A stretch of DNA of 41,869 nt from Sphingobacteriales bacterium (GTDB lineage Bacteria; Bacteroidota; Bacteroidia; Sphingobacteriales; Sphingobacteriaceae): contig JAAFJW010000008.1 of the NCBI GenBank assembly GCA_013298995.1, forward strand, positions 1 to 41,869, read 5' to 3'. This document shows, in pieces, positions 6,928-15,070 of the stretch. A program made the translations under genes and the position numbers. Position 1 is the stretch's first letter, and every line of letters begins with the position of its first letter. Below the pieces are notes generated by a model, which saw only the letters and a list, made by a program, of their open reading frames with translations, was not told where the DNA came from and did no database searches.

Positions 6928-7404
6928 TTACCTACATCTCTCGCAACATTTTGGGTTTTCTTTTGTAAAACCATATCCAGGTTTGATTGAGAATACTGTG
7001 CACCTGTTATAATTATTAGCTATTACACAAATACATAGTCCAAAGACTAAAATCAGCCACATTAATATGTTATTAATCGTTGTTTCGCTTTTAGAAAATT
7101 CTATTGCTCTTATATCTTGTTCTTTAAATACTTTTTTTAATATTAAATATATAATTGTACTTGTTATCAGAAAGAATAAAAAGATTATCCAATATTTTTG
7201 TTCAAACAAAAGATAAACAAAATGAAAAAGATTAAAAAAGTCTAAAAAAGCAAAAGCATAAATCATAAAAATAGCTAGATAAAAACAAGTAGCACTATAA
7301 TACTCAATTCCTCTATCCGCTTTGCTACCTTGATAAGACTTGTAAACTATTATAAATAATATTTTAAGAGGATTTAAAGTGTGAAATTTACTTCTTAGCA
7401 TCAT
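6928..7404 (-). CDS. Putative RHS immunity protein, multi-spanning membrane protein
   Basis: A 158-residue protein with no family I recognise. Hydrophobic segments lie at about residues 40-70, 72-90 and 112-130, so it is probably an inner-membrane protein with three or four passes. Its ATG overlaps the stop codon of the RHS C-terminal toxin segment (ATGA), which implies translational coupling. A small gene directly after an RHS C-terminus is normally the cognate immunity gene. A membrane immunity protein is usual when the toxin attacks the membrane, so that is the inferred toxin mode. The last residues (NPKCCERCR) end right at the border of the duplicated RHS fragment, so the C-terminus may have been altered by the rearrangement. 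Confidence 0.6.
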   Translation of the reverse strand: MMLRSKFHTLNPLKILFIIVYKSYQGSKADRGIEYYSATCFYLAIFMIYAFAFLDFFNLFHFVYLLFEQKYWIIFLFFLITSTIIYLILKKVFKEQDIRAIEFSKSETTINNILMWLILVFGLCICVIANNYNRCTVFSIKPGYGFTKENPKCCERCR

Positions 7405-8411
7405 CGTGTGTAGTTATCTACTTGATTGTAAAACCATTTTGTTCCTCCAGCTGCGTCTAATACTCCAATACCAATTGCAACATACGGATTTGCCCGTAAC
7501 GTCAAAGCTGTAACTCCAAATTTAACCCAAGCTCCATAAGACTTATAACCAGATTGATGAAGCTCTAAGCCTGCAACTCCAAGCTGTGTTATACCGCTTG
7601 CTCTACCTAGCCATTTGGTGCTCTTTTGTAAGAACTCACCAGCTTTTCCTAGTTCCCCTGTTTTCTGGGCTAATTTCAATAAACTTTCTTTAGTGTCCGC
7701 ATATACACCTAGACCCGTTGAAACTTCATCTACTTTATCAATCGTTGTGGTTTCTTTTTTGGGTTTCGGTTTCGGGCCATCCCCATCTAACGCCCTATGC
7801 GCCACATGATTTAACCCAGCTACAATAGCCCCCGTAGCTGCACCACGCCAAAAGTCACCACCTGTAAGCTCGGCACCTACGCCACCTGCTACCGAACTAA
7901 AGCTAATGGTTCCTACGGCACTTTTGGCAAAGTTGCCACCCCATGCTTGGAAACCACTACCCGCTAGTGAGCCTAATGCCGCTGAGGTAAAGCCTTCTAA
8001 AAAATCGCCCCCGAAGGCTAAATTGGTTAAACCTCCTGATACGCCATGCGCCCCTGCCCGTAAGAGTTCATGCCCAAATTTTCCTATATCCCCAAATCCT
8101 TGCCCTATACCGGCGGTTATAGCTCCAGAGAGTGCGCCCATACCCACGGCTTTGCCAAAACTTCCCCAGTTCCAATTGTTAAACCCTCCATCGCTTAATG
8201 CTACGCTTGCTGTATAACCCGCTGCACCTATGCCTGCTCCAATTGCTGCTCCTACTAGCATTTTTTTTGCAACAACCAATAAAGCGGCTAAAAATATTAA
8301 CTCCCCATCTGGGTCGACGTAGATAAGTGGGTTGTTATATACATACCCATACCGTATTGGGGCTTGTAGCAGTAGGGGTTTTATAGCACTTCTGTTTAGC
8401 CTTAGCCCCAC
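7401..8411 (-). CDS. RHS-family polymorphic toxin, C-terminal segment (5' end cut by cassette insertion)
   Basis: The open frame encodes 336 residues, but the first 18 or so come from the inserted cassette. Genuine RHS sequence starts at RYGYVYNNPLIYVDPDGE, the final motif of the RHS-associated core. It continues into a Gly/Ala-rich hydrophobic linker (residues 38-205), a Pro/Lys spacer (GPKPKPKK) and a variable C-terminal domain of about 120 residues ending DAAGGTKWFYNQVDNYTR. I do not recognise that domain or any nuclease or deaminase motif in it. Its Gly-rich hydrophobic end and the membrane-type immunity partner suggest a membrane-active toxin, which is inference. The rest of the core is at 8815-9424, separated by the 462-bp insertion. 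Any protein made from here would lack the encapsulating shell, so the locus is probably an inactive or donor cassette. Confidence 0.75.
   Translation of the reverse strand: MGLRLNRSAIKPLLLQAPIRYGYVYNNPLIYVDPDGELIFLAALLVVAKKMLVGAAIGAGIGAAGYTASVALSDGGFNNWNWGSFGKAVGMGALSGAITAGIGQGFGDIGKFGHELLRAGAHGVSGGLTNLAFGGDFLEGFTSAALGSLAGSGFQAWGGNFAKSAVGTISFSSVAGGVGAELTGGDFWRGAATGAIVAGLNHVAHRALDGDGPKPKPKKETTTIDKVDEVSTGLGVYADTKESLLKLAQKTGELGKAGEFLQKSTKWLGRASGITQLGVAGLELHQSGYKSYGAWVKFGVTALTLRANPYVAIGIGVLDAAGGTKWFYNQVDNYTR
7989..8062 (-). repeat. 74-bp RHS linker segment duplicated at 6853-6926
   Basis: Source copy inside the RHS gene. See the displaced copy. Both begin AAAGCCTTCTAAAAAATCGC on the plus strand and end CCCGTA. 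Confidence 0.8.
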
Positions 8412-8479
8412 AGCCCAATAGATGTAAATGGCTCAAAACTTATTCGTCTACCCCTATTGCTACAAACCCTTGTTAGCGG
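8353..8479 (-). other. attC-like recombination site (imperfect inverted repeat)
   Basis: On the minus strand: CCGCTAAC (R''-like), then GGGTTTGTAGCAATAGGGG, a spacer of about 70 nt, CCCCTACTGCTACAAGCCC, then CAATACG leading to the crossover. The inner arms pair over about 19 bp with two mismatches. The outer CCGCTAAC pairs perfectly with the GTTAGCGG that starts the cassette. A few unpaired bases between the outer and inner stems resemble the unpaired spacer of attC sites. Confidence 0.5.
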
Positions 8480-8526
8480 TAGTACGGTTTGATTTACAAG
8501 GGTTTAATTTTACAAAACATAATACA

Positions 8527-8802
8527 ATGTATAACGTAAAAGACATTCAATTTGTAGGCAAACACGACTACGACAAAGCAAGTGCAGAAAACTTTGCTTC
8601 TTGGAACGGAAAATCATTTTCTGTTAATATTTTTAAGTGGGAACTTAAATCAAATAAGAAAGAAATGAAAATGGGGAAATGTGTTGTTAGGGTTTCAGGA
8701 AGTCCGATTGTGAAAGATAAAGTTTTTGCAGAAGCTGAAAGAATAGTTAATCTTTTGGATGAAGGTCAATGGGATGGTCGCAAGTCGGTAACAGTAAAGT
8801 AG
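8527..8802 (+). CDS. Hypothetical 91-residue cassette protein
   Basis: The only gene in the inserted cassette and the only plus-strand gene of the island. The product begins MYNVKDIQFVGKHDYDKASA. It is hydrophilic and rich in lysine, with no signal peptide or membrane segment and no family I recognise. The open frame continues upstream to 8428 through the attC-like repeat, but that part is unlikely to be translated. The ATG at 8527 is therefore preferred. The stop codon TAG overlaps the right-hand inverted-repeat box (8802-8815). Function unknown. Confidence 0.6.
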   Translation: MYNVKDIQFVGKHDYDKASAENFASWNGKSFSVNIFKWELKSNKKEMKMGKCVVRVSGSPIVKDKVFAEAERIVNLLDEGQWDGRKSVTVK

Positions 8803-8810
8803 TATTACCG

Positions 8811-9424
8811 CTAACTATTAAAATTCTGCGTATTTGTAGGGTCTTGCACATAGTTATCGGGCGAGAGGAAACGGTGTAGCATAGGGTCGTATAACCTAGC
8901 GTTCATGTTAATAAGGCCTACACTTAATAAATGTTCGTGGCCGGTGTAGCCACGGTCGGTAATGAAAAAAGTGGTTAGTGGGGTGTTGTTGCCATTGGTT
9001 AATTTAACAAGGTTGCCCCAAGCATCAAACAATCTTTTTTCTTCTGCATAGCCTGTTGTGCCTGTTACCATTAATATAGTGCCTTGGTAATCACGGTGTA
9101 AATAGTACAGGTTTCTTCTCGACATTCCGCTAGGTATATGGAATTCTTCTTTCCATAGTGCTGGTGCGGTGTAGGCATCGCCACCTAGGTAAAAAGTAAA
9201 TGCGGTTACATCTACGTCTCTATCGTTGGTTATCTCCATGCTGCCATCTTCGCTGTAATGGCGGCGGTAGCGGCGTAGGGTTTGGTCGGTTTGCTCGCCT
9301 CCGTAAAACATGGTGCTACGCTCCTGCCCTGCATTGTACAAAAAGCTGATGCGGTCTTTCCCTTGCTCGTATATTTGGGCTGGGGTTTTAAAGGCGGTGT
9401 AGGTGATTTGGTTAAGGTTTCAAA
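8811..9424 (-). pseudogene. RHS repeat-associated core domain, middle fragment
   Basis: This encodes the RHS-associated core: LHRDYQGTILMVT, KRLFDAWGNLVKL, DRGYTGHEHL, LINMNARLYDP and HRFLSPDNYVQDPTNTQNFN. In an intact gene RYGYV would follow at once. Here a stop from the inserted cassette follows after one Ser codon. Upstream the frame is open to codons for LNQITYTAFKTPAQIY, then meets a TGA at 9425-9427, inside the 131-bp repeat. The N-terminal shell of the RHS protein (normally over 1000 residues) is therefore missing. A TTG at 9341 is the only start-like codon. Treated as a remnant that was once continuous with 7401-8352. Confidence 0.85.
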
Positions 9425-9535
9425 GAACGGTTTGTTGTTGTAAAGCTAGTATTTTGTTTTAAAATGCAAAGTTATAAACTTTGCTTATCTAAACTCACAA
9501 GTGACGCTGAAAAAGCTTAACACTTGCGAGAGCAT
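9405..9535 (+). repeat. 131-bp direct repeat, right copy (contains 104-bp copy 3)
   Basis: Matches 6526-6656. Here the first bases are continuous with the RHS reading frame, so this junction is where the repeat truncates the RHS gene. The two copies enclose the RHS core, cassette, toxin and immunity genes. Confidence 0.85.
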
Positions 9536-9653
9536 CGTAGTCCTAAAATTTTACTTTGATTTAATTAGAATTAACCCATCCGCTAAATAATTTGAACGTT
9601 TCTAAATCAAAAGTCACACATCCGCATTAAAAAATCCTAAATCTCTATTTCGT

Positions 9654-11072
9654 TTATTTTTTTCTAAACAAAATAACTTGCACCCTACCGCTGTTAAGCT
9701 CTTTTTCGATAATCCATTTACCCGAATTAAACAGTAGGTGCTGATAAGGCGGTGCTTCGTTGTACATATTAGAATAAAAAATGTACTGGTTTTTTAAGCT
9801 ATCAACTTCAACAAAACGTAAATCTTTATTGGCTAAATCAGTATTTTTAATAGACTGTAAATTAGGGAAAAATGAACCTATACTATTAAATGGTATTTGT
9901 TTTTCTACAATATAAACCATCATCAGGTTGCGTAAACTATAATACGGCCAATGTGCAGGCGTAGCATCCCACGATTGGTGTTTTGATGGATTTACATAGC
10001 CCGCTAAAGTGCAAATAAGCACAAAAACATATAATAATTTAGGCTGTTTTGCATGAGTAAATATCCAATATAGTGTAGCTATGGTTACAAAAATTATAAT
10101 AGGCAATAAATACTTGGGAGCCAACAAACTCTTATATATCACCAAGGGAAAAAATACTAAAAACTGTGCAAAGGCGACTAAAGCAATCGTTTTAAATGGT
10201 TTGCTAAACCAAGTTTTGGTTTTAACCATTTTGTATAACACATACACAAAAACTATATAGGTAGCCAACCGGCCATAATTAATTAATTGCCAAGCAAACG
10301 ATGCTATGTTGGTGGCAAACTTTTTAGGGCTCGCTATTTCGCCAGCATTGGCCCAATTATTTGATACGGTGTTATGTACTATCCAATGCTTATCTAAATA
10401 AAAGCACAAATAAAAAGTAAAAGCACACAATATGCCTGGTAAATAGAACAGATAACGTTTTAAATTTGGTTTGTTAAGGGATGTAAAATGGTATAAAATA
10501 TCGAACAGTAAAACCCCTCCAGCGCAAATAGTACCCCGCATACTGGTTAAAATTAAGCAAGTAAACGCTATGGCTAAAAACCATTTTTTATGATTTATAA
10601 TTGAATTTATACACCATAAAAAGAAAAAAAGTTGAACAACATCAAACGTTATAATAGACAATTGGCAAAGCAAGGTAACATCAAATAATACGGTTATAAA
10701 AATAATGCCTGTGTATAATTTGCCTAAGCCCAGTTTTTTAATAAAATGCAACAATTGATAACAAAAGCCATAAACAAAGGGTAAAAAAGCCAAATGTGTT
10801 ATCCACAAACTCCTACCAAAAACTTTCCATATTAGGGCAACATAATAAGCCACAAAAGTAGGATGTCCTGTAGCTAAGTTATTGGGCAAAAAGTAAGGCG
10901 TAAAATTATTATCGTAATAAAAATTTGCGGGTATGGCTATTTGTACAATGTTATCGAAAATAAAAAAATGGTTGTGGTTTATACATACAAAACCCAAGCA
11001 AGCGACAAAAAGTAGGAGTTGATTTTTTAAGGAGATAAAGGGCATTGGGTTAAGCTGTTTGATTAAATACAT
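9654..11072 (-). CDS. Predicted multi-spanning membrane protein, possibly a GT-C-type glycosyltransferase
   Basis: A 472-residue protein with roughly ten or eleven hydrophobic segments spread along its length and a soluble tail of about 90 residues. The arrangement resembles GT-C lipid-dependent glycosyltransferases: a first membrane helix, then an external loop with acidic and aromatic residues (FIFDNIVQIAIPANFYYD), then TGHPTFVAYY. No signature is decisive and no specific family is recognised. It stands alone between the island and the GT51 gene, with no surface-polysaccharide genes nearby. Start is the ATG at 11072; a second ATG nine codons in (MPFISL) is possible. Membrane location is confident, the enzymatic role is tentative. 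Confidence 0.55.
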   Translation of the reverse strand: MYLIKQLNPMPFISLKNQLLLFVACLGFVCINHNHFFIFDNIVQIAIPANFYYDNNFTPYFLPNNLATGHPTFVAYYVALIWKVFGRSLWITHLAFLPFVYGFCYQLLHFIKKLGLGKLYTGIIFITVLFDVTLLCQLSIITFDVVQLFFFLWCINSIINHKKWFLAIAFTCLILTSMRGTICAGGVLLFDILYHFTSLNKPNLKRYLFYLPGILCAFTFYLCFYLDKHWIVHNTVSNNWANAGEIASPKKFATNIASFAWQLINYGRLATYIVFVYVLYKMVKTKTWFSKPFKTIALVAFAQFLVFFPLVIYKSLLAPKYLLPIIIFVTIATLYWIFTHAKQPKLLYVFVLICTLAGYVNPSKHQSWDATPAHWPYYSLRNLMMVYIVEKQIPFNSIGSFFPNLQSIKNTDLANKDLRFVEVDSLKNQYIFYSNMYNEAPPYQHLLFNSGKWIIEKELNSGRVQVILFRKK

Positions 11073-11239
11073 ACACGCCCATAAAGATATAAAAAATATG
11101 GGCGTGTTTATTGTAGATATTCTCCTCCGCGGTTAGTGACACACCAAAAAATAGGTTTGGGTAATTTTTATGAGCTATGTTAAGGTAGGTGTGCCACCTT
11201 CCATAGGAGGGTTTTTATTAGCTACAAATATCTGGTAAA

Positions 11240-13369
11240 CTATTCGGGGTTTTTGTTGCGTAACTTACGCCTTTCCTCCCTACGTTCTTGCCGTAGTTGT
11301 TTTCGGGTTTTACCAGTAGAATCAGGCTTAGGTGTAATGCCTAGCAATTTATTAAAAAAACCAACTTTTTTTTCTAAGGTATCTTTGGGTTGTGATTTAA
11401 AAATGTTTAAGCCTAAAAAGCCATCGCCATCATCGGCGGTGCTATCGGGCAATAAATAATCTTGTGGGGCAATTTGCTGGCGCAGGCTTTCTTTAATGCG
11501 TACACCATAAAAACCGTAGGCGTTGCTATCGCGGGCTATGTAGCCTTTTTGCGCCATAAGCCGCCCTATTAAATTAAAATAGCCCCGTAAATGTGGTTTT
11601 AAGCCACCATCGGGCTGCCAAGCGTATAGGCCTGCTTTTGGTTTAGGCACAATGCTGGCCAAATAAATACCCTCGCCAAGGGATAATGCTGCTGGCGATT
11701 TGCCAAAATAGTACTGGCTAGCTTCGCCAATACCGTAAATATTGCGGCCCCATTCTATAATATTTAGATATACTTCGTACATCCTATTTTTTGTACTTAG
11801 GTGTTGATTTTCTATGAGCCAAACAATTAATATTTCTTCGATTTTACGGGCAATGGTTTTTTTACGGCTTAAATAAATGTTTTTTACCAACTGCATAGAT
11901 ATGGTACTGCCGCCCCGCTTAAACGATTTTGCTTTGTAATTGGTAGCAATAGATTGCCTGATAGATTCTTCCACAAAACCTTTGTGGCTGTAAAACGAGG
12001 GATCTTCGGAGGTAAGCAAGGCGTTTTTTATATTGGGCGATATTTGGTTTATAGGGGTGTAATTAGGGTTTTCGGGGGCTACCAAAATATCTCGTACAGG
12101 TTTACCTTTTTCGTAAGGGGTATAAACAAATGGGTTATTAATTTTTTGTAGATTGTTTTTCCCGAAAGCCAATATTTTAAAATCATTAGACGACTCTAAA
12201 TCCGAATTAAAAATTACACGGCTAGGGTGTTTGCTATCTAAATAAAGGTTTAAATCGTATTTCAGTTTGCCTGCAACTTTTATGCCTTCTAATGACCCAA
12301 ATAATCCGATAGGAAAAGCATCAAAAATTTCTTGCGCATTTTGTTCCTCGGCTTTAAGCTTAAGTTCGTAAATTTTAACAGGTTGTAGGGTGTATTTAAA
12401 ATAAGGATGTGCAAAAGCTTTGCCCAAAAATATAGTTGACGAGCTATCAACCGCTACAAAGTTTTCGCCAGCTATCATTTTTACGGCTATGCTACCATTT
12501 TTTATAATTACGTTTTCGGCCGATATGCGTGGGTGGTTTATCAGTAAGTTTTTTACCCCCCACGAGCCCACTACTTCAAAGTTTCCACCATGGCGTTTGG
12601 CACTTTCCATGGCAAATTGTAGGGTATCAAAATTAAGTTTTAGGCCATACTTTTTTTCGAGGTAAGGAAACTCAACCTTATGCCTGCCCGCATACCAAAA
12701 AATATTAAACTGCTGGTTGCTGGGGGCTAAAGTGCCATCTAAATGCCATATTGCCTCGGTTTTATTTAAAACAATGATTGATTTTAGCTGCCCACTTTTA
12801 ATGGTAGCCTTGGGCAATAAAAAATTTATATGGGTGGTATCGCTATTAAATGATATAGAAAAATTTTTAATATCCATATCGTCGGGCACTTTGTCCAGGG
12901 CTTTGTGTAGTAGTTTATAGCCTAGGTCGGCAAGGTTAAGTTTGGGTTTATTTAGGGTATCGGTAGGTTTTTTCTTTAATAAAAAATCGTAATTGCTAAG
13001 GCTATCTTTTTTTACGAGGGTAATTTTTGCATCACATACATTTAGTTCGCCAATTTTAATATCGCCCCATATTAGGGGTAAAAGTTTAACGCCAATGGTA
13101 ACTTGGTTTAGGTTTGCAAAGGTATCCCGCCCCAGCGGTACAATAGTTATATCCTTAAAATTTACCGTACTAAGCCCTGTAAAGCCAGCCTGCCCAATTT
13201 TAACTTGTAAATGGTAGGTGTTTTTTGCTTTTATAACCACCTTGTTTATAGCTGTTTTTAATAAGGCATCGCGTTTAGTAAACAAAACAGCCAAGCCACC
13301 TAAAACTACAATAGTTAAGGTAATTGATGTAACGATTAAAATTTTTTTAAGCCGCTTGTGTATGCGCAT
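11240..13369 (-). CDS. GT51 peptidoglycan glycosyltransferase with AsmA-like N-terminal region
   Basis: A 709-residue protein anchored by one N-terminal membrane helix (about 9-30). Residues 45-400 look like an AsmA-type beta-rich region (VNFKDITIVPLGRDTF, IKIGELNVCDAKITL). Residues about 435-620 are a GT51 domain with the catalytic SEDPSFYSHKG (Glu455), RGGSTISMQLVKN, RKIEEILIVWLIE and EVYLNIIEWGRNIYG motifs. There is no transpeptidase domain, so it polymerises glycan strands from lipid II without cross-linking. The tail is strongly basic (RKQLRQERREERRKLR). It is divergent from the mrp gene. The domain order is known for Bacteroidota transglycosylase-domain proteins, but the purpose of the AsmA-like part is unknown. 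Confidence 0.85.
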   Translation of the reverse strand: MRIHKRLKKILIVTSITLTIVVLGGLAVLFTKRDALLKTAINKVVIKAKNTYHLQVKIGQAGFTGLSTVNFKDITIVPLGRDTFANLNQVTIGVKLLPLIWGDIKIGELNVCDAKITLVKKDSLSNYDFLLKKKPTDTLNKPKLNLADLGYKLLHKALDKVPDDMDIKNFSISFNSDTTHINFLLPKATIKSGQLKSIIVLNKTEAIWHLDGTLAPSNQQFNIFWYAGRHKVEFPYLEKKYGLKLNFDTLQFAMESAKRHGGNFEVVGSWGVKNLLINHPRISAENVIIKNGSIAVKMIAGENFVAVDSSSTIFLGKAFAHPYFKYTLQPVKIYELKLKAEEQNAQEIFDAFPIGLFGSLEGIKVAGKLKYDLNLYLDSKHPSRVIFNSDLESSNDFKILAFGKNNLQKINNPFVYTPYEKGKPVRDILVAPENPNYTPINQISPNIKNALLTSEDPSFYSHKGFVEESIRQSIATNYKAKSFKRGGSTISMQLVKNIYLSRKKTIARKIEEILIVWLIENQHLSTKNRMYEVYLNIIEWGRNIYGIGEASQYYFGKSPAALSLGEGIYLASIVPKPKAGLYAWQPDGGLKPHLRGYFNLIGRLMAQKGYIARDSNAYGFYGVRIKESLRQQIAPQDYLLPDSTADDGDGFLGLNIFKSQPKDTLEKKVGFFNKLLGITPKPDSTGKTRKQLRQERREERRKLRNKNPE

Positions 13370-13483
13370 TGTAGCTATCGTAATTTTTTAGGATTTAATA
13401 TGATTAACCGCACAATCACACAAATAGTATTTTTGGGGCAAAACAAAATATTAAACAATACTATTAATAATTAATGGTTTTAG

Positions 13484-13491
13484 TAATTTTG
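13484..13491 (+). promoter_or_regulatory. -7 box of mrp
   Basis: TAATTTTG matches the Bacteroidota -7 consensus TAnnTTTG, 17 bp before the mrp ATG. No clear -33 element was identified. Confidence 0.4.
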
Positions 13492-13508
13492 ATTTTAAAA
13501 TAATTTAG

Positions 13509-14570
13509 ATGTTTAGTAACGAGCAAATATTAGCGGCCTTAAAAAATGTGGAAGACCCCGATTTGAAAAAAGATTTGGTGACTTTGGGGATGATTGAGGA
13601 TTTAAAAATTGATGGTCTAAAAGTTAGTTTTTCGGTGGTTTTAACCACCCCAGCTTGCCCTATGAAGGCAATGTTAGAAAACGCTTGCCGCAACGCCATT
13701 AAACATTTTGTAAGTGCCGATGCCGAGATTGCCATAAATATGACCAGCCGTGTTACCGCCCCGCAACAGCAATTAAACAGCAATATTAAAAATATTATTG
13801 CGGTAGCATCGGGCAAGGGCGGTGTAGGAAAATCGACCGTGGCGGCAAATTTAGCCTTAGGCCTAAGCCTAAACGGTGCAAAAGTAGGTTTGATAGATGC
13901 CGATATTTACGGCCCATCTATCCCTATTATGTTTGGGTTAGAGGGCGCAAAGCCGTTAGCAAGCGAAGTAAATGGCAAAACCCGCATTTCGCCCATAGAA
14001 AAATACGGGATAAAGTTACTTTCGATAGGCTTTTTTACCGACCCTAACCAACCTGTGCCTTGGCGTGGGCCAATGGTATCAACCGCTGTAAAACAATTGT
14101 TTAACGATGCCGACTGGGGAGAGTTAGATTACCTAGTGGTAGATTTGCCCCCTGGTACTGGCGATATACACATTACCATTACCCAAAGTTTCCCTATTGC
14201 GGGGGCGGTTATGGTTACCACACCGCAAAACGTTGCCCTTGCCGATGCTAAAAAGGGTTTAGGTATGTTTCTGATGGAGGCTATAAATGTGCCTATACTG
14301 GGTGTGATAGAGAACATGGCCTATTTTACCCCTGCCGAACTGCCCGATAACAAATATTATATTTTTGGTAAAGATGGCGGACGCACACTTGCCAGCACTT
14401 ATAACGTACCTTTTTTGGGCGAAATACCGCTAGTAAAAAGCATTAGCGATAGCGGCGATAGCGGCCAGCCAGTAATTTTAGATAAAGAAAATTTACTTTC
14501 GCCTGTTTTTATGGATTTGGCACAAAAAGTAGCGCAGCAAGTGGCAATTAGGAATGCGACTGGGAAATAA
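13509..14570 (+). CDS. apbC: Mrp/ApbC family iron-sulfur cluster carrier ATPase
   Basis: A 353-residue P-loop ATPase of the Mrp/NBP35 family that carries and inserts Fe-S clusters. The N-terminal MIP18/DUF59 domain (residues 1-85) has the TTPACPMKAM motif. The deviant Walker A is GKGGVGKST (about 102-110), with DADIYGPSIP and DLPPGTGDIH following. The CxxC pair that ligates a bridging cluster in classical ApbC/NBP35 is not visible: the corresponding segment reads YFTPAELPDNKYYIFGKDGG. This is common in Bacteroidota homologues, but cluster binding must then differ. A NifU-like gene often follows mrp in this phylum and is absent here. Confidence 0.93.
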   Translation: MFSNEQILAALKNVEDPDLKKDLVTLGMIEDLKIDGLKVSFSVVLTTPACPMKAMLENACRNAIKHFVSADAEIAINMTSRVTAPQQQLNSNIKNIIAVASGKGGVGKSTVAANLALGLSLNGAKVGLIDADIYGPSIPIMFGLEGAKPLASEVNGKTRISPIEKYGIKLLSIGFFTDPNQPVPWRGPMVSTAVKQLFNDADWGELDYLVVDLPPGTGDIHITITQSFPIAGAVMVTTPQNVALADAKKGLGMFLMEAINVPILGVIENMAYFTPAELPDNKYYIFGKDGGRTLASTYNVPFLGEIPLVKSISDSGDSGQPVILDKENLLSPVFMDLAQKVAQQVAIRNATGK

Positions 14571-15070
14571 GTGTGTAAAGTGGTAAATAGTTAGTAAGAA
14601 ATGGGGTGTATGGATTTAGCGTTATTTTCATCTTTGTAAGATTTCATTTTCATCTTAAAAACAAAACCAACTACTTAAAAACTAATTTTTTAATTGATAT
14701 TTATTAGAACGTTCATTGAAACTAATGCAGCGGTTACGATTTATTTCACAATATTTTAAATCATAAACAAAATGGGACTAAAATTATAGAACCAAAAAAT
14801 GTTGACTTTACCATTCAATCCAAAACCTTAGACAAACGAAGAATTACACGACTTTGGTTTAAGTTATTTTTTTAGCTTTATTAGGTAATATTTCGATGAA
14901 AAAATTACCCATAAATTTACCTCCCACTTAAATAAAAAATATGGCGTTAAAGGCACATCAACAAAAAGATTATACCAGCAAAAATATGAGGTATTTAAGC
15001 TTGTAGCAATGCAAAAATAGCGCAAAAAATAAAGGGTTTAACACAAAAATAGTTCACCAAATTTTTACAA
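14571..15070. other. Gene-free 500 bp with possible decayed coding remnants
   Basis: No intact gene. Two short open stretches on the plus strand have protein-like composition but no start: about 14774-14869 (contains VDFTIQSKTLDKRRI) and about 14892-15020 (contains HKFTSHLNKKYGVKGTSTKR). Both are bounded by stops and I recognise neither. They may be relics of a lost gene. Confidence 0.3.

Larger units (their letters stand above)
8353..8814 (-). mobile_element. 462-bp integron-cassette-like insertion in the RHS gene
   Basis: Removing these bases rejoins the RHS frame exactly as Gln-Asn-Phe-Asn/Arg-Tyr-Gly-Tyr, the expected core motif. Read on the minus strand, the insert starts TTAGCGG just after a G and ends ...CCCCAATACG, as if cut at G^TT. 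Circularising it recreates AATACG^TTAGCGG at the end of a long imperfect inverted repeat that starts with CCGCTAAC, which is the plan of an attC site. It carries one small ORF, in the orientation opposite to that usual for cassettes. No integron integrase is in the window. Alternatives are a MITE or another palindromic mobile element. Confidence 0.6.

Noticed and set aside
6830-7012. Plus-strand ORF over the duplicated RHS fragment
   Set aside because: It is the antisense frame of the RHS linker copy and the immunity gene.
8428-8526. Extension of the cassette protein upstream to 8428
   Set aside because: That part reads through the attC-like inverted repeat. ATG 8527 is a better start.
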